Assembly (NCBI GenBank): GCA_946529215.1 | Contig: CAMMZC010000002.1 | Coordinates: 1 to 64,000, forward strand | Direction: 5' to 3' | DNA: 64,000 nt | Source of the DNA: an uncultured Clostridia bacterium | Lineage (GTDB): Bacteria > Bacillota > Clostridia > TANB77 > CAG-508 | In this document: piece after piece, positions 35,785 through 45,097 of the stretch | Layout: each line of letters opens with the position of its first letter | How positions within the stretch are numbered: the first letter of the stretch is position 1 | The notes under the pieces: generated by a model | The model's input: the letters and a program-made list of their open reading frames with translations, nothing else | Told to the model about the DNA's origin: nothing | The model's database searches: none | Made by a program: the position numbers and the translations under genes

Positions 35785-36840
35785 ATGAAATCAAACAATA
35801 CAAATAAAGAAAGAGTTGTTTATTATGATATTTTAAATATTTTAGCAATGATTTCAGTTGTAGCAATGCATGTTAATGGAATAGTACATGGCAATCCAAG
35901 AAAATCAGCATGGAATACAAGTTTGGTGGTAGATTGTATATGCTATTGGGCTGTGCCTGTATTTATGATGATATCTGGTGCTACATTAATGAACTACAGA
36001 GAAAAATATGATACAAAAACATTTTTCAAAAAAAGACTTTTAAAAGTATTAGTCCCATTTGTATTTTGGGCAATTTTTATAACAGTTTGGAAAATTTATA
36101 CCAAACAAATGGAATTTAAACAAATTTCAAGTGTTAAAAAGTTTTTAAACATTATATTAACAAATAAAGAAGAAGGAACATACTATTTTATGTTCGAAAT
36201 ACTAGGAATTTATCTTACTATGCCACTTTTGTCTTTATTAGCAAAAGATGAAAATAGAAAAACACTTTGGTTTGTTGTTTTGCTTTACTTTATTTTCAAT
36301 GGAGTTTTAAAAAATGTAACTCCACTAATAGGAATTGAATACAATAATAGCTTAACAATACAACTTGGAAATTACGTTATTTTTGTACTATTAGGGTATT
36401 TATTATCTACACAAGATTTGACTAAAAAACAAAAAATCGCTTTGTATATATCTGCTGTTATAGGATTATTATTTAGATATATAATAACATTTATACTAAG
36501 TAAGCAGTCAGGTGTTGTTGTAAAAAATACATGGGGATATTCTCAATGGCATAGCATTTTATTAGCTTGTGCTGTGTTTGTTTTTATAAAAGATTTAAAA
36601 ATAAATGAAAAGATTAAAAAGAATAATAAAATAGCTTATGTTTTAAAAGAAGTTTCAACTTGTAGTTTTGGGATTTATTTAATACATAGAATTATAATGT
36701 ACTATCAGATTTCATTATTAGATATAAAAGTTGCTACGATACAGTGGAGAACCCTTGGAATAATTAGTACATATATAATTACTTTAACAATAGTATATAT
36801 TCTAAAGAAAATACCAGTTTTAAAAAGATTTGTACCATAA
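35785..36840 (+). CDS. Acyltransferase-3 family membrane protein (2)
   Basis: A 351-aa membrane O-acyltransferase. ERVVYYDILNILAMISVVAMHVNGIVHGN is the conserved first helix, with Asp and His. WAVPVFMMISGATLM and a C-terminal helix with FGIYLIHRIIMYY follow. About ten helices. It probably acylates an extracytoplasmic glycan. It starts 18 bases after the GtrII gene. SD TTAGGAG. Confidence 0.85.
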   Translation: MKSNNTNKERVVYYDILNILAMISVVAMHVNGIVHGNPRKSAWNTSLVVDCICYWAVPVFMMISGATLMNYREKYDTKTFFKKRLLKVLVPFVFWAIFITVWKIYTKQMEFKQISSVKKFLNIILTNKEEGTYYFMFEILGIYLTMPLLSLLAKDENRKTLWFVVLLYFIFNGVLKNVTPLIGIEYNNSLTIQLGNYVIFVLLGYLLSTQDLTKKQKIALYISAVIGLLFRYIITFILSKQSGVVVKNTWGYSQWHSILLACAVFVFIKDLKINEKIKKNNKIAYVLKEVSTCSFGIYLIHRIIMYYQISLLDIKVATIQWRTLGIISTYIITLTIVYILKKIPVLKRFVP

Positions 36841-36860
36841 AATACTAAAAGGAGGAAATC

Positions 36861-37952
36861 GTGCCTACTACATACATTTTAATGTTAATATTTTCAATTT
36901 CAATGCTATTAATAGCACAGAAATATAAAGATAAAAAAGAAATAAAAATAATTGCATACATATTAAGTGGATTGTGTTTTTTTGTTGTATCTGCCATAAG
37001 ATATGATGTTGGAACTGATTATTTTTACAGATATGCGCCTGATTACATAAAAATGGGACAAGGAATAGATGTTACAAATTTAGAAATAGGATATAAAGCT
37101 ATAGTAAGTGTTTGTCTGTTAATTTCAAAAGATTATGCAATATTATTTGCTATGACATCTGCAATTATTATAGGACTAACTTTTTATACAATATATAAAG
37201 AATCACCTTATCCAGTTTTAAGTGTAATAATATATTTTGGAACAGGCTTTTTCTTTCATTCGTTAAATTTAATGAGACAATATATAGCGATATCTATTGT
37301 ATTGTATTCATATAAATATTTAATTAAAAAAGAATACATAGAATTTATACTTTGTATAATACTGGCATGTTTGATGCACTCTATTAGTCTGGTATTTGTA
37401 ATATCTATTTTACTTTGTGATAGAGAAGTTTTTGATTTGAAAAGAACTATAATCATTTCAATTCTTTTGTTTATTTTCGGAAAATATATTTGGCATTATG
37501 TAATCGATTTGATTGTAAATCATACACGATTTGCGGTATATATTGGATCGAAATTTGATAAGAGCAAGTTAAGAATATATGATATAATTTTTAACGCAAT
37601 ACTATATATCATAATTTATTATTTATATAAAAATACAAAAGAAAAAGGAAGAAAAGAAAAGTTTTTCTTAAATATGCAAGCATGTTCTTTGTTTTTTATG
37701 ATTTTAGCATCTACAATGTATTTGTTATTTAGATTATCATTTTTCTTTGGAATATTTAATATAATATCAATTCCATATTTCTTAAAGAAAAGTGATATAG
37801 ATTCTAAAAAGAAAATAGTAGTTTTAGCTGTATTAATAATAACACTTGGAAGCTATATAACAAAAACAAATATTATAGGAAATGCAGATGAAGTCAAACC
37901 ATATAAAACAATATTTACTCAAAAAAATAGAAAATATATAAATGAAAAATAG
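36861..37952 (+). CDS. EpsG-family membrane protein
   Basis: A 363-aa polytopic protein of the EpsG family, associated with exopolysaccharide polymerisation in Firmicutes. Diagnostic features: the AIRYDVGTDYFYRYAP block (about 47-62), EIGYKAIV, and FHSLNLMRQYIAISIVLYSYKYL (about 132-154). About ten helices. The start is GTG 36861 after GGAGG. With the protein at 30348 it gives the cluster two polymerase-like membrane proteins, which may mean two repeat-unit pathways or a mixed polymer. Confidence 0.8.
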   Translation: MPTTYILMLIFSISMLLIAQKYKDKKEIKIIAYILSGLCFFVVSAIRYDVGTDYFYRYAPDYIKMGQGIDVTNLEIGYKAIVSVCLLISKDYAILFAMTSAIIIGLTFYTIYKESPYPVLSVIIYFGTGFFFHSLNLMRQYIAISIVLYSYKYLIKKEYIEFILCIILACLMHSISLVFVISILLCDREVFDLKRTIIISILLFIFGKYIWHYVIDLIVNHTRFAVYIGSKFDKSKLRIYDIIFNAILYIIIYYLYKNTKEKGRKEKFFLNMQACSLFFMILASTMYLLFRLSFFFGIFNIISIPYFLKKSDIDSKKKIVVLAVLIITLGSYITKTNIIGNADEVKPYKTIFTQKNRKYINEK

Positions 37953-37979
37953 AAATTGTTTCATAAAGAAAGGGAAAAA

Positions 37980-39128
37980 ATGAATAAGAATAATAAAACT
38001 AATAAGAAATTTCTAATACTTTCTACGTTTGGGATTCTTTTTGTAGTTTGTGGACATATTGATGGAATAAACAATAGTATATTTTTAAGCAGTGTTTTTC
38101 AATTTTATTCTTTTCATATGGCATTATTTACTTTTATATCAGGATACTTTTTTAAAGATGGTAAACCAAAGGAATATATATGGAAAAAAACAAAAAGATT
38201 AATAATACCATATATTATTTGGAATATCATTTATGGAATAATAGTGAATATTTTTAGACAAATTGGAATCATAGAATATGGAAAAAGCTTTAATTTATAT
38301 AATGTTTTTATTGCACCTTTTACTACAGACTCAAATCAATTTAATTTTAATACACCAGCCTGGTTTCTAATTACTATATATTTTATACAGATTATTTATT
38401 TTGCAATAAATAAATTAAATAGAGTATTAAAGCAATATGTAAAATATATCGTGTTTATAACGTTTACTATTTTAGCTTCATTTGAAATAATTGGAGTTAA
38501 CAATGGCAATAACTATGGTATATGGTATTTAGTTACGAGAATATGCTTTTTAATGCCATTTTATGCATTGGGACAAATTTATAAAGAAATAGAAAAACAT
38601 GATAATATGAATAGTATAATATATTTTGGCATTATAATAGTCATACAAGCAATTATAAAACAAAAATGTGGAAGTTTAGTATATAATTTAAATACTTTAT
38701 ACTTTAGACATAAATATATTGTGTATGTAATTTCTTCTATGACTGGTATTTTGTTTTGGTTAAGAATTTCAACAATAATGGAAAAATATATAAGCGATAA
38801 TAAGATTATTAATTATATAGGCAATAATACATATAGTGTTATGATGCATCATGTTTTTTCATTTTTTGTTATTAATTCCTTTATAGGAATATTGCATAAA
38901 ACATTTAGAATTTTTAATAGTTTTAATATTAAAGAATACAAGACTACTATTTGGTACGAATACAATAGCAATAATGCTGCATTATCTTTGATATATGTGA
39001 TATGTGGTGTTAGCTTTCCACTTGTTCTAAAGTATATATTAATTGATAAATATAATGTATTATCTAAAATAAAAGCAATTAACAGATTTATTCCTATAGA
39101 ATACTTACATAAAGATAAGACTAGATAA
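37980..39128 (+). CDS. Acyltransferase-3 family membrane protein (3)
   Basis: A 382-aa membrane acyltransferase-like protein. The N-terminal helix has FLILSTFGILFVVCGHIDG, keeping the GH motif; FYSFHMALFTFISGYFFKDGK follows, as in the family. The Arg-x-x-x-x-Asp motif before the first helix is missing, and the sequence there is basic and Asn-rich. I chose ATG 37980 after AAAGGG; an in-frame TTG at 37956 lies too close to the preceding gene. About ten helices. It belongs to the same glycan-modifying set as the genes at 31594 and 35785. Confidence 0.75.
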   Translation: MNKNNKTNKKFLILSTFGILFVVCGHIDGINNSIFLSSVFQFYSFHMALFTFISGYFFKDGKPKEYIWKKTKRLIIPYIIWNIIYGIIVNIFRQIGIIEYGKSFNLYNVFIAPFTTDSNQFNFNTPAWFLITIYFIQIIYFAINKLNRVLKQYVKYIVFITFTILASFEIIGVNNGNNYGIWYLVTRICFLMPFYALGQIYKEIEKHDNMNSIIYFGIIIVIQAIIKQKCGSLVYNLNTLYFRHKYIVYVISSMTGILFWLRISTIMEKYISDNKIINYIGNNTYSVMMHHVFSFFVINSFIGILHKTFRIFNSFNIKEYKTTIWYEYNSNNAALSLIYVICGVSFPLVLKYILIDKYNVLSKIKAINRFIPIEYLHKDKTR

Positions 39129-39152
39129 AATTTAGAAATGGAGAAATATACT

Positions 39153-40988
39153 ATGAAAAAAAACATAAATAATTTTTTAATTAATTTTATAATTCCATTT
39201 TTGGGAGTATGTGGATTTAATTATTTGTTAGAATTGATTAATAAGAATGGAATTTTTTTAAAAAATTATTCTATAAGTTTTATTGTTTTTATTATGCTTG
39301 TTTTTGTCTACAATAGAGAATTTATTAAAGAAAGAATAATAAAAAAGTATGTGACTTTTTCGTTCTTTTTTTCACTAATTCTTTCATTTATACTTATTTT
39401 GGGATTAGAATTGGAAATAAATTCAAGTATTATTTGGACAACATATAATTTTATTAATTGTTTGTTTTTTATACTGTTTATTTTTCCAATAATATACTTT
39501 ATAATAAAACATATAGAATGTATAGACATAAATGTTGAAGAATTAAATATCAAACATAAAAAATTAATAGCTTTTTGTGTGGTATTCATTTTCAGTTTTA
39601 TGGTTTATTTAGCTTTATATCCAGGCGTTTATGGATATGATAGCATAAATCAAGTTGATAGGATATATAAAGGATATATGAACACACATTATTCAGTTTT
39701 ATTTTGTGTAATAATTGGTTATATGGTAAAATTAGGAGAAAATGTATTCAATAGTTATCAAGTAGGCGTTGGAATTTTCGTATTTTTACAAATCATTGTA
39801 TTATCATTAGTTGCATCAAATGTTGTGATAGAGTGCTATAACTATACAAAAAGTAAAAAAATATATTGGGCTGCAATTTCTTTTTATTGTATATTTACAT
39901 TTTATAAAATAATGGTTGTATCTGTAGCACAAGATGTTTTGTTTGGTGCTTTTTTTATATTGATTTTTATAAAGATATTAAAAATAAGTATGGATAAAGA
40001 AGAATATTTGAAAAAAAAGTTTAATTATGTATTATTAGCAGTAGATATATTAATGCTTTGTCTTCTAAGAAATAACGGATTGTATGCGATATTGTTTGTA
40101 ATACCATTTTTATTAATAATTAAAGGTAAAGAAAAAATAATGGCTATAACTAGTTTTATTATTCCTTTAATTATATATAAGATAATAACAGGGCCAATTT
40201 ATGGCACACTAGATATTAAAAGCGAAAATGATGGAATAAAAGAAGCTTTGTCAATACCTATTCAGCAATTATCTAGAGTTTATGTATATAATAAAGATGC
40301 TTTTAATAAACAAGATATAGAGACATTTAAAAAGTATTATAATGATATTGAAGGACTTGAATCTTATAAAATTTGGCCCAGTCTCTCAGATGCACAGAAA
40401 AATCATATAAATAAAGAAGCGGTAAAAGAAGATCTAATTGGATATATAAAGTTTTATATAAAAATTGGAATAAAAGATACAAAAGACTATATTGATGCAT
40501 TTTTGCTAAATAGCTTAGGAATTTGGTTACCAAATAAAACATATCCTGATACAAGAATGTATCATCCTCTGATAGAATACGATATGACACCAGTAAATGA
40601 AAGCATAAATTCCGAATTTATTGGAATTGAAAGAGATAGCAAGTTTCCTATTTATGAAAAACTATTAAATTGGCTAGTAAAAGAAAGCAATTGGCAGAAA
40701 ATCCCTGTATTTTCGACAGTATATACCTTAGGATTTTATTTTCTTTGTAATATGTTTATGATAGGTATTGTTATAATGAGAAAACAATGGAAGCTTTTAA
40801 TACCAACAAGTTTAATAGTTGGATTATATATAACTATTATTTTAGCACCTGTAGCATTATTTAGGTATTGTTTCCCTATTATAATGTGTACACCATTAGT
40901 ATTTGTAATTATTATAAATAAAAATATAAGTAAAGGTAAAGGAGAAAAAGATGGACAAAATAGCTGTATTAATACCATGTTACAATGA
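39153..40988 (+). CDS. DUF6020-family polytopic membrane protein
   Basis: A 611-aa membrane protein with about 12-13 helices that resembles the DUF6020 family, probably GT-C-type glycosyltransferases. The signature YPGVYGYDSINQVDRIYKGY (about 148-167), followed by MNTHYSV, lies in the first long extracytoplasmic loop; its Asp and His residues fit a GT-C catalytic loop. A second outside loop (about 355-475) follows. ATG 39153 is preferred (GGAG ten bases upstream) over ATG 39138. It overlaps the next gene by 38 bases, a GT2 enzyme that could make its polyprenyl-sugar donor. The activity is inferred. Confidence 0.72.
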   Translation: MKKNINNFLINFIIPFLGVCGFNYLLELINKNGIFLKNYSISFIVFIMLVFVYNREFIKERIIKKYVTFSFFFSLILSFILILGLELEINSSIIWTTYNFINCLFFILFIFPIIYFIIKHIECIDINVEELNIKHKKLIAFCVVFIFSFMVYLALYPGVYGYDSINQVDRIYKGYMNTHYSVLFCVIIGYMVKLGENVFNSYQVGVGIFVFLQIIVLSLVASNVVIECYNYTKSKKIYWAAISFYCIFTFYKIMVVSVAQDVLFGAFFILIFIKILKISMDKEEYLKKKFNYVLLAVDILMLCLLRNNGLYAILFVIPFLLIIKGKEKIMAITSFIIPLIIYKIITGPIYGTLDIKSENDGIKEALSIPIQQLSRVYVYNKDAFNKQDIETFKKYYNDIEGLESYKIWPSLSDAQKNHINKEAVKEDLIGYIKFYIKIGIKDTKDYIDAFLLNSLGIWLPNKTYPDTRMYHPLIEYDMTPVNESINSEFIGIERDSKFPIYEKLLNWLVKESNWQKIPVFSTVYTLGFYFLCNMFMIGIVIMRKQWKLLIPTSLIVGLYITIILAPVALFRYCFPIIMCTPLVFVIIINKNISKGKGEKDGQNSCINTMLQ

Positions 40989-41901
40989 AAGCAAAACAAT
41001 AAAAAAAGTAGTTAATGATTTTAGAAATGCTCTACCAGAGGCTACAATTTATGTATATGATAATAATTCAAATGACAATACTTATGAAATAGCAAAAAAT
41101 GCTGGAGCTGTTGTACGTAAAGAAAAAAAGCAAGGTAAAGGAAATGTTTTAAGAACAATGTTTAGAGAAATAGATGCACAATGTTATATATTAGTTGATG
41201 GAGATGACACATATTCTGCAAGTGATGCAAAAAAGATGTGTGAGAGCGTATTAGAAAACAATGTAGATATGCTTATTGGTGATAGATTGTCTTCTACTTA
41301 TTTTACCGAAAATAAAAGACATTTTCATAATTTTGGAAATGTTTTAGTAAGAAAATTAATAAATCTGATTTATAAAAGCCAAATTAGAGATGTAATGACA
41401 GGATATAGAGCTTTTAGTTATAGATTCGTAAAGACATTTCCAGTGCTTTCAAAGGGATTTGAAATTGAAACAGAAATGACAATACATTCTCTAGATAAAA
41501 ATATGAATATAGAAAACATAATAATTGAATATAAAGATAGGCCAGATGGAAGTGAATCCAAGTTAAACACTTATAAAGATGGGTACAAAGTATTAAAAAC
41601 AATAGTCAAATTATATAAAAACTATAAGCCATTAAGATTTTTCACACATTTGTCTATTTTATTGGTATTAATTGGAACAGTTTTTTTTATTCCTGTTTTA
41701 AGTGAATATTTAAAAACAGGACTTGTTCCTAAAATTCCAACATTGATTGTTTCTATTTTTATGTATATGACTGCGAGTTTATCATATTTTTCAGGAATGA
41801 TATTGCAAACAGTTATTGATAAAACAAAACAAGAATTTGAAATTAATCTTAATAAATGGGAAGAAAAATATAAAGAAAAAATGCTTTTAGAAAAGTATTG
41901 A
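40951..41901 (+). CDS. GT2 polyprenyl-phosphate glycosyltransferase (GtrB-like)
   Basis: A 316-aa enzyme with a catalytic domain like dolichol-phosphate mannosyltransferase: VLIPCYNESKTIKKVV, YDNNSNDNT (about 34-42), LVDGDDTY (about 82-89) and MTGYRAFSYRF. Two C-terminal membrane helices lie at about 230-252 and 262-285. These enzymes charge polyprenyl phosphate with a sugar on the inner face for use by membrane transferases. It overlaps the DUF6020 gene by 38 bases, implying they work together. The gene has a clear GGAG ribosome site. Confidence 0.87.
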   Translation: MDKIAVLIPCYNESKTIKKVVNDFRNALPEATIYVYDNNSNDNTYEIAKNAGAVVRKEKKQGKGNVLRTMFREIDAQCYILVDGDDTYSASDAKKMCESVLENNVDMLIGDRLSSTYFTENKRHFHNFGNVLVRKLINLIYKSQIRDVMTGYRAFSYRFVKTFPVLSKGFEIETEMTIHSLDKNMNIENIIIEYKDRPDGSESKLNTYKDGYKVLKTIVKLYKNYKPLRFFTHLSILLVLIGTVFFIPVLSEYLKTGLVPKIPTLIVSIFMYMTASLSYFSGMILQTVIDKTKQEFEINLNKWEEKYKEKMLLEKY

Positions 41902-41950
41902 TATTATTATAATAATATGATAATATAAACAAAAAAGGAGATGTGAAAAA

Positions 41951-43054
41951 ATGAACTATGATTATTTAATAGTTGGGGCAGGACTATTTGGAGCAGTATT
42001 TGCTTATGAGGCCAACAAAAAAGGAAAGAAATGTCTTGTAATCGATAAAAGGAATCACATTGCAGGAAATATCTACACAGAAAATGTAGAAGGTATACAA
42101 GTACATAAATATGGAGCTCACATATTCCATACAAGTAACAAAAAAGTATGGGAATATGTAAATCAGTTTGCAGAATTTAATCGTTACACAAATTCTCCTG
42201 TAGCAAGATACAAGGACGAGCTTTATAATATGCCATTTAATATGAACACATTCAACAAAATATGGGGAGTATTCACTCCAGAAGAAGCTAAACAAAAAAT
42301 AGAAGAAGAGAAAAAAGAAGCAAATATTACAGAACCTAAGAACCTTGAAGAACAAGCAATTAGCTTAATTGGAAAATCTATATATGAAAAACTAGTAAAA
42401 GGCTATACAGAAAAACAGTGGGGAAAAAGAGCAACAGAGCTTCCAGCATTTATTATAAAAAGACTACCTGTTCGTTTTGTATATGACAATAACTATTTTA
42501 ATGACTTATATCAAGGAATTCCAATTGGTGGATATACACAAATAGTCGAGAAAATGTTAGATGGAATAGAAGTAAGACTAAATGAAGACTTTTTCGATAA
42601 AAGAGAAGAATATGAAAACATAGCTGAAAAAATAGTATTTACAGGACCAATCGATCAATACTATGATTTCAAATTTGGAAATCTTGAATATAGAAGTTTG
42701 CGTTTTGAAACAGAAATAAAAGACATGCAAAATTTTCAAGGAAATGCAGTTGTAAACTACACAGAATATGAAATTCCATACACAAGAATTATAGAACATA
42801 AACATTTCGAGTTTGATACAGAAAGTCCAAAAACAGTTGTGACAAGAGAATATCCAGATACATGGACACCGGGAAAAGAACCATATTATCCAATAAATAA
42901 TGACAGAAATAATGAGTTATATAAAAAATACGAAGAACTTGCAAAAGATGATAACAAAGTTATTTTTGGAGGTCGTTTAGGACAGTATAAGTATTATGAT
43001 ATGGATAAAGTTATTGCAGCAGCACTAGATTGTGTAAGAGAGAATATAAGATAA
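41951..43054 (+). CDS. glf: UDP-galactopyranose mutase
   Basis: Converts UDP-galactopyranose to UDP-galactofuranose using reduced FAD. The N-terminal FAD motif is VGAGLFGAVFAYE (about 8-20), and KYGAHIFHTSNKKVW is the family signature. FTGPIDQYYDFKFG and the C-terminal FGGRLGQYKYYDMD are also characteristic. The 367-aa length is normal. Its presence indicates that a surface glycan here contains galactofuranose. Which transferase uses it is not visible; the GT2 genes are candidates. Confidence 0.95.
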   Translation: MNYDYLIVGAGLFGAVFAYEANKKGKKCLVIDKRNHIAGNIYTENVEGIQVHKYGAHIFHTSNKKVWEYVNQFAEFNRYTNSPVARYKDELYNMPFNMNTFNKIWGVFTPEEAKQKIEEEKKEANITEPKNLEEQAISLIGKSIYEKLVKGYTEKQWGKRATELPAFIIKRLPVRFVYDNNYFNDLYQGIPIGGYTQIVEKMLDGIEVRLNEDFFDKREEYENIAEKIVFTGPIDQYYDFKFGNLEYRSLRFETEIKDMQNFQGNAVVNYTEYEIPYTRIIEHKHFEFDTESPKTVVTREYPDTWTPGKEPYYPINNDRNNELYKKYEELAKDDNKVIFGGRLGQYKYYDMDKVIAAALDCVRENIR

Positions 43055-43086
43055 TAGATACTTAAAATGTTGAAAGGAACCAATTT

Positions 43087-45057
43087 ATGAGTAATATAGA
43101 AATAAAAGTAGAAAACAACATACTTACCATCCATAAAAAGTCAACTAGAGAGAGAAAAGAAGACACCGAAAGTTACAAAATAGATATGCTAGAAATTGGT
43201 AAAGAATATAAGTCAAATATAAGAGTCACAAAGAAAAAAGACAAAAACAGAATCTTATTTATGCAAGAATTAAATACAGTAATAGATGACGAGGAGCAAG
43301 ACGAAGAATTAGAAGATGAGATTAAAGATGAAGAATTAGCAAATGAAAAACAAAAACTAAAGCCTGTTATAGCTGTATATTCACAAGAAGAAAAAATAAG
43401 AATTCTGTATTGCACAAAACAAGAAGCATATAAAAAACTTTTAAAAATAAAATATAAAGTTATAACAATTGGATTAAATAAGTTTAGAGCTAAAATTCGA
43501 ATATTAGCATATATTGTAAACACATACAAAATCAATTATGGTGAGCAAAGATTCTATATTGACAAAGAATTGTATAAAACTTGCAATTTAAAGCAATATC
43601 CTAGAATTATTTCAAAATTAAAAATGATACTAGATAATAATATATATACTTTCAAATTCAAAATGAAAGATATTTTAAAAGATACATCTAGAATTAATGG
43701 ACCTATCAGATTTTCTATTAATATAGATGGAGTAGAATATGACTATGCAGTTGCAAAAAGAGATAAAAAACTAAAAAGCACAAAATATTACTACAATCCT
43801 ATGAAAAGTACTTATATAAAAGATTATGCAATACATATAAGAAGAAGTGCTACAGGGTGTTTAGTTTTTGTAAAAAGGCTTAAAGAACCTATAGAAAGAA
43901 CTTTCAAATTTAAAATTTTAGAGAGTAAGTTTGTATCTAGCATAATGTATCATTTAGGAAGATTTTGTGGCAAACATAGAAAAAAGAAAATAAATGTGTT
44001 TTATGAAAAATTTTCTTCAAAAGCTGAAGAAGGAACTTATGATTTATTTTTACTATTTCAAAAACACAATGATACAAAAAATTATTTTGTTATAGACAAA
44101 AATGTGCCAGATTATCAAAAAATAAAAGATAACAAAGATGTTGTAAAAAAATATTCTTTAAAATATTATTGGATAATATATAATGCAACAAACTGGATTT
44201 CTACAGAATGTCCACCACATCTTAACTTTTTAAGGTCAAACAACAAAACTTTAAGAAGAGCATTTAATGACAAAAAATTTATTTTTTTACAACATGGTGT
44301 AACTTATTTAAAAGCTCAAGGCAGAAATTCTGCATTTAGAAAAGGAAGAGAAGAGGAAGTTGATCTAATTGTTGCAGGAAGTGAAAAAGAAAAAGATGCA
44401 ATAGTAGAAGCACTTTATATTAATGAAGAACAAGTTTTAATTACAGGACTTCCAATTTTTAGTAAAATAAAGTATGAACATATTAATCAAGACTCAGAAG
44501 ACATTGTAGCTGTTATGCTTACTTGGAAGCCTTATGAAGAGCAATTATATAATTTTGAAGAATCTTTAACATACAAAAATACAATAGAAGTATATAATAT
44601 GCTTACAAAATATATAGATAAGAGCAAAATAATAATTGCAGCACATCCAAAAGCTTATGAGTTAATGAAAAACACAGATTTGAAAGATAGTTTATGGAAT
44701 AGACCTTATTCAGAAATGCTAGAAAAAGCAAAACTTGTAATTACAGATTATTCTTCAATTTGTTACAATTCTTTCTATCAAGGAGCTGGAGTTATTTTCT
44801 TCCAACCTGACTTAGAAAAGTTTGAAACAGATAATGGTAAATTAATACCAAATGATGACGAATATATTGGTCAAAGAGCTTTTAACATTAAAGAATTAGA
44901 AGAAGATATAAGAAATTGTATAAAAAATGGAAAAATAGATTTAGATGTTTTAAGAACAGAGAAGTTTAAACAAAACTACAAAACTATAAATGAATTTTCT
45001 GATGGAAAGAATATTGAAAGAATTTATGAAAAATTAAAAGAGCTTAAATTTATTTAA
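43087..45057 (+). CDS. CDP-glycerol glycerophosphotransferase family protein (3), large
   Basis: A 656-aa TagF-like transferase. The N-terminal 300 residues are an acidic and beta-rich region of unknown role, including a Glu/Asp-rich patch near 62-85. The C-terminal half is the transferase domain: FLQHGVTYLKAQGR (about 399-412), ITGLPIFSK, MLTWKPYE, AAHPKAYE and ITDYSSICYNSFYQG (about 553-567). The AHP and DYSS elements are the phosphate-binding signatures. It lies between glf and a GT2 gene, ahead of TagD/TagG/TagH, and may be the main polymerase of the polyol-phosphate chain. Confidence 0.85.
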   Translation: MSNIEIKVENNILTIHKKSTRERKEDTESYKIDMLEIGKEYKSNIRVTKKKDKNRILFMQELNTVIDDEEQDEELEDEIKDEELANEKQKLKPVIAVYSQEEKIRILYCTKQEAYKKLLKIKYKVITIGLNKFRAKIRILAYIVNTYKINYGEQRFYIDKELYKTCNLKQYPRIISKLKMILDNNIYTFKFKMKDILKDTSRINGPIRFSINIDGVEYDYAVAKRDKKLKSTKYYYNPMKSTYIKDYAIHIRRSATGCLVFVKRLKEPIERTFKFKILESKFVSSIMYHLGRFCGKHRKKKINVFYEKFSSKAEEGTYDLFLLFQKHNDTKNYFVIDKNVPDYQKIKDNKDVVKKYSLKYYWIIYNATNWISTECPPHLNFLRSNNKTLRRAFNDKKFIFLQHGVTYLKAQGRNSAFRKGREEEVDLIVAGSEKEKDAIVEALYINEEQVLITGLPIFSKIKYEHINQDSEDIVAVMLTWKPYEEQLYNFEESLTYKNTIEVYNMLTKYIDKSKIIIAAHPKAYELMKNTDLKDSLWNRPYSEMLEKAKLVITDYSSICYNSFYQGAGVIFFQPDLEKFETDNGKLIPNDDEYIGQRAFNIKELEEDIRNCIKNGKIDLDVLRTEKFKQNYKTINEFSDGKNIERIYEKLKELKFI

Positions 45058-45097
45058 AATATACTAAAACTAGTATTAGAAAAAAAGGGGGAGAAAG

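Noticed and set aside
41984..42355. 123-aa open frame on the minus strand
   Set aside because: Lies entirely inside glf, whose coding signals are strong; it has no SD and is a hydrophobic shadow.
43173..43535. 120-aa Ser-rich open frame on the minus strand
   Set aside because: A shadow of the acidic N-terminal part of the glycerophosphotransferase at 43087.
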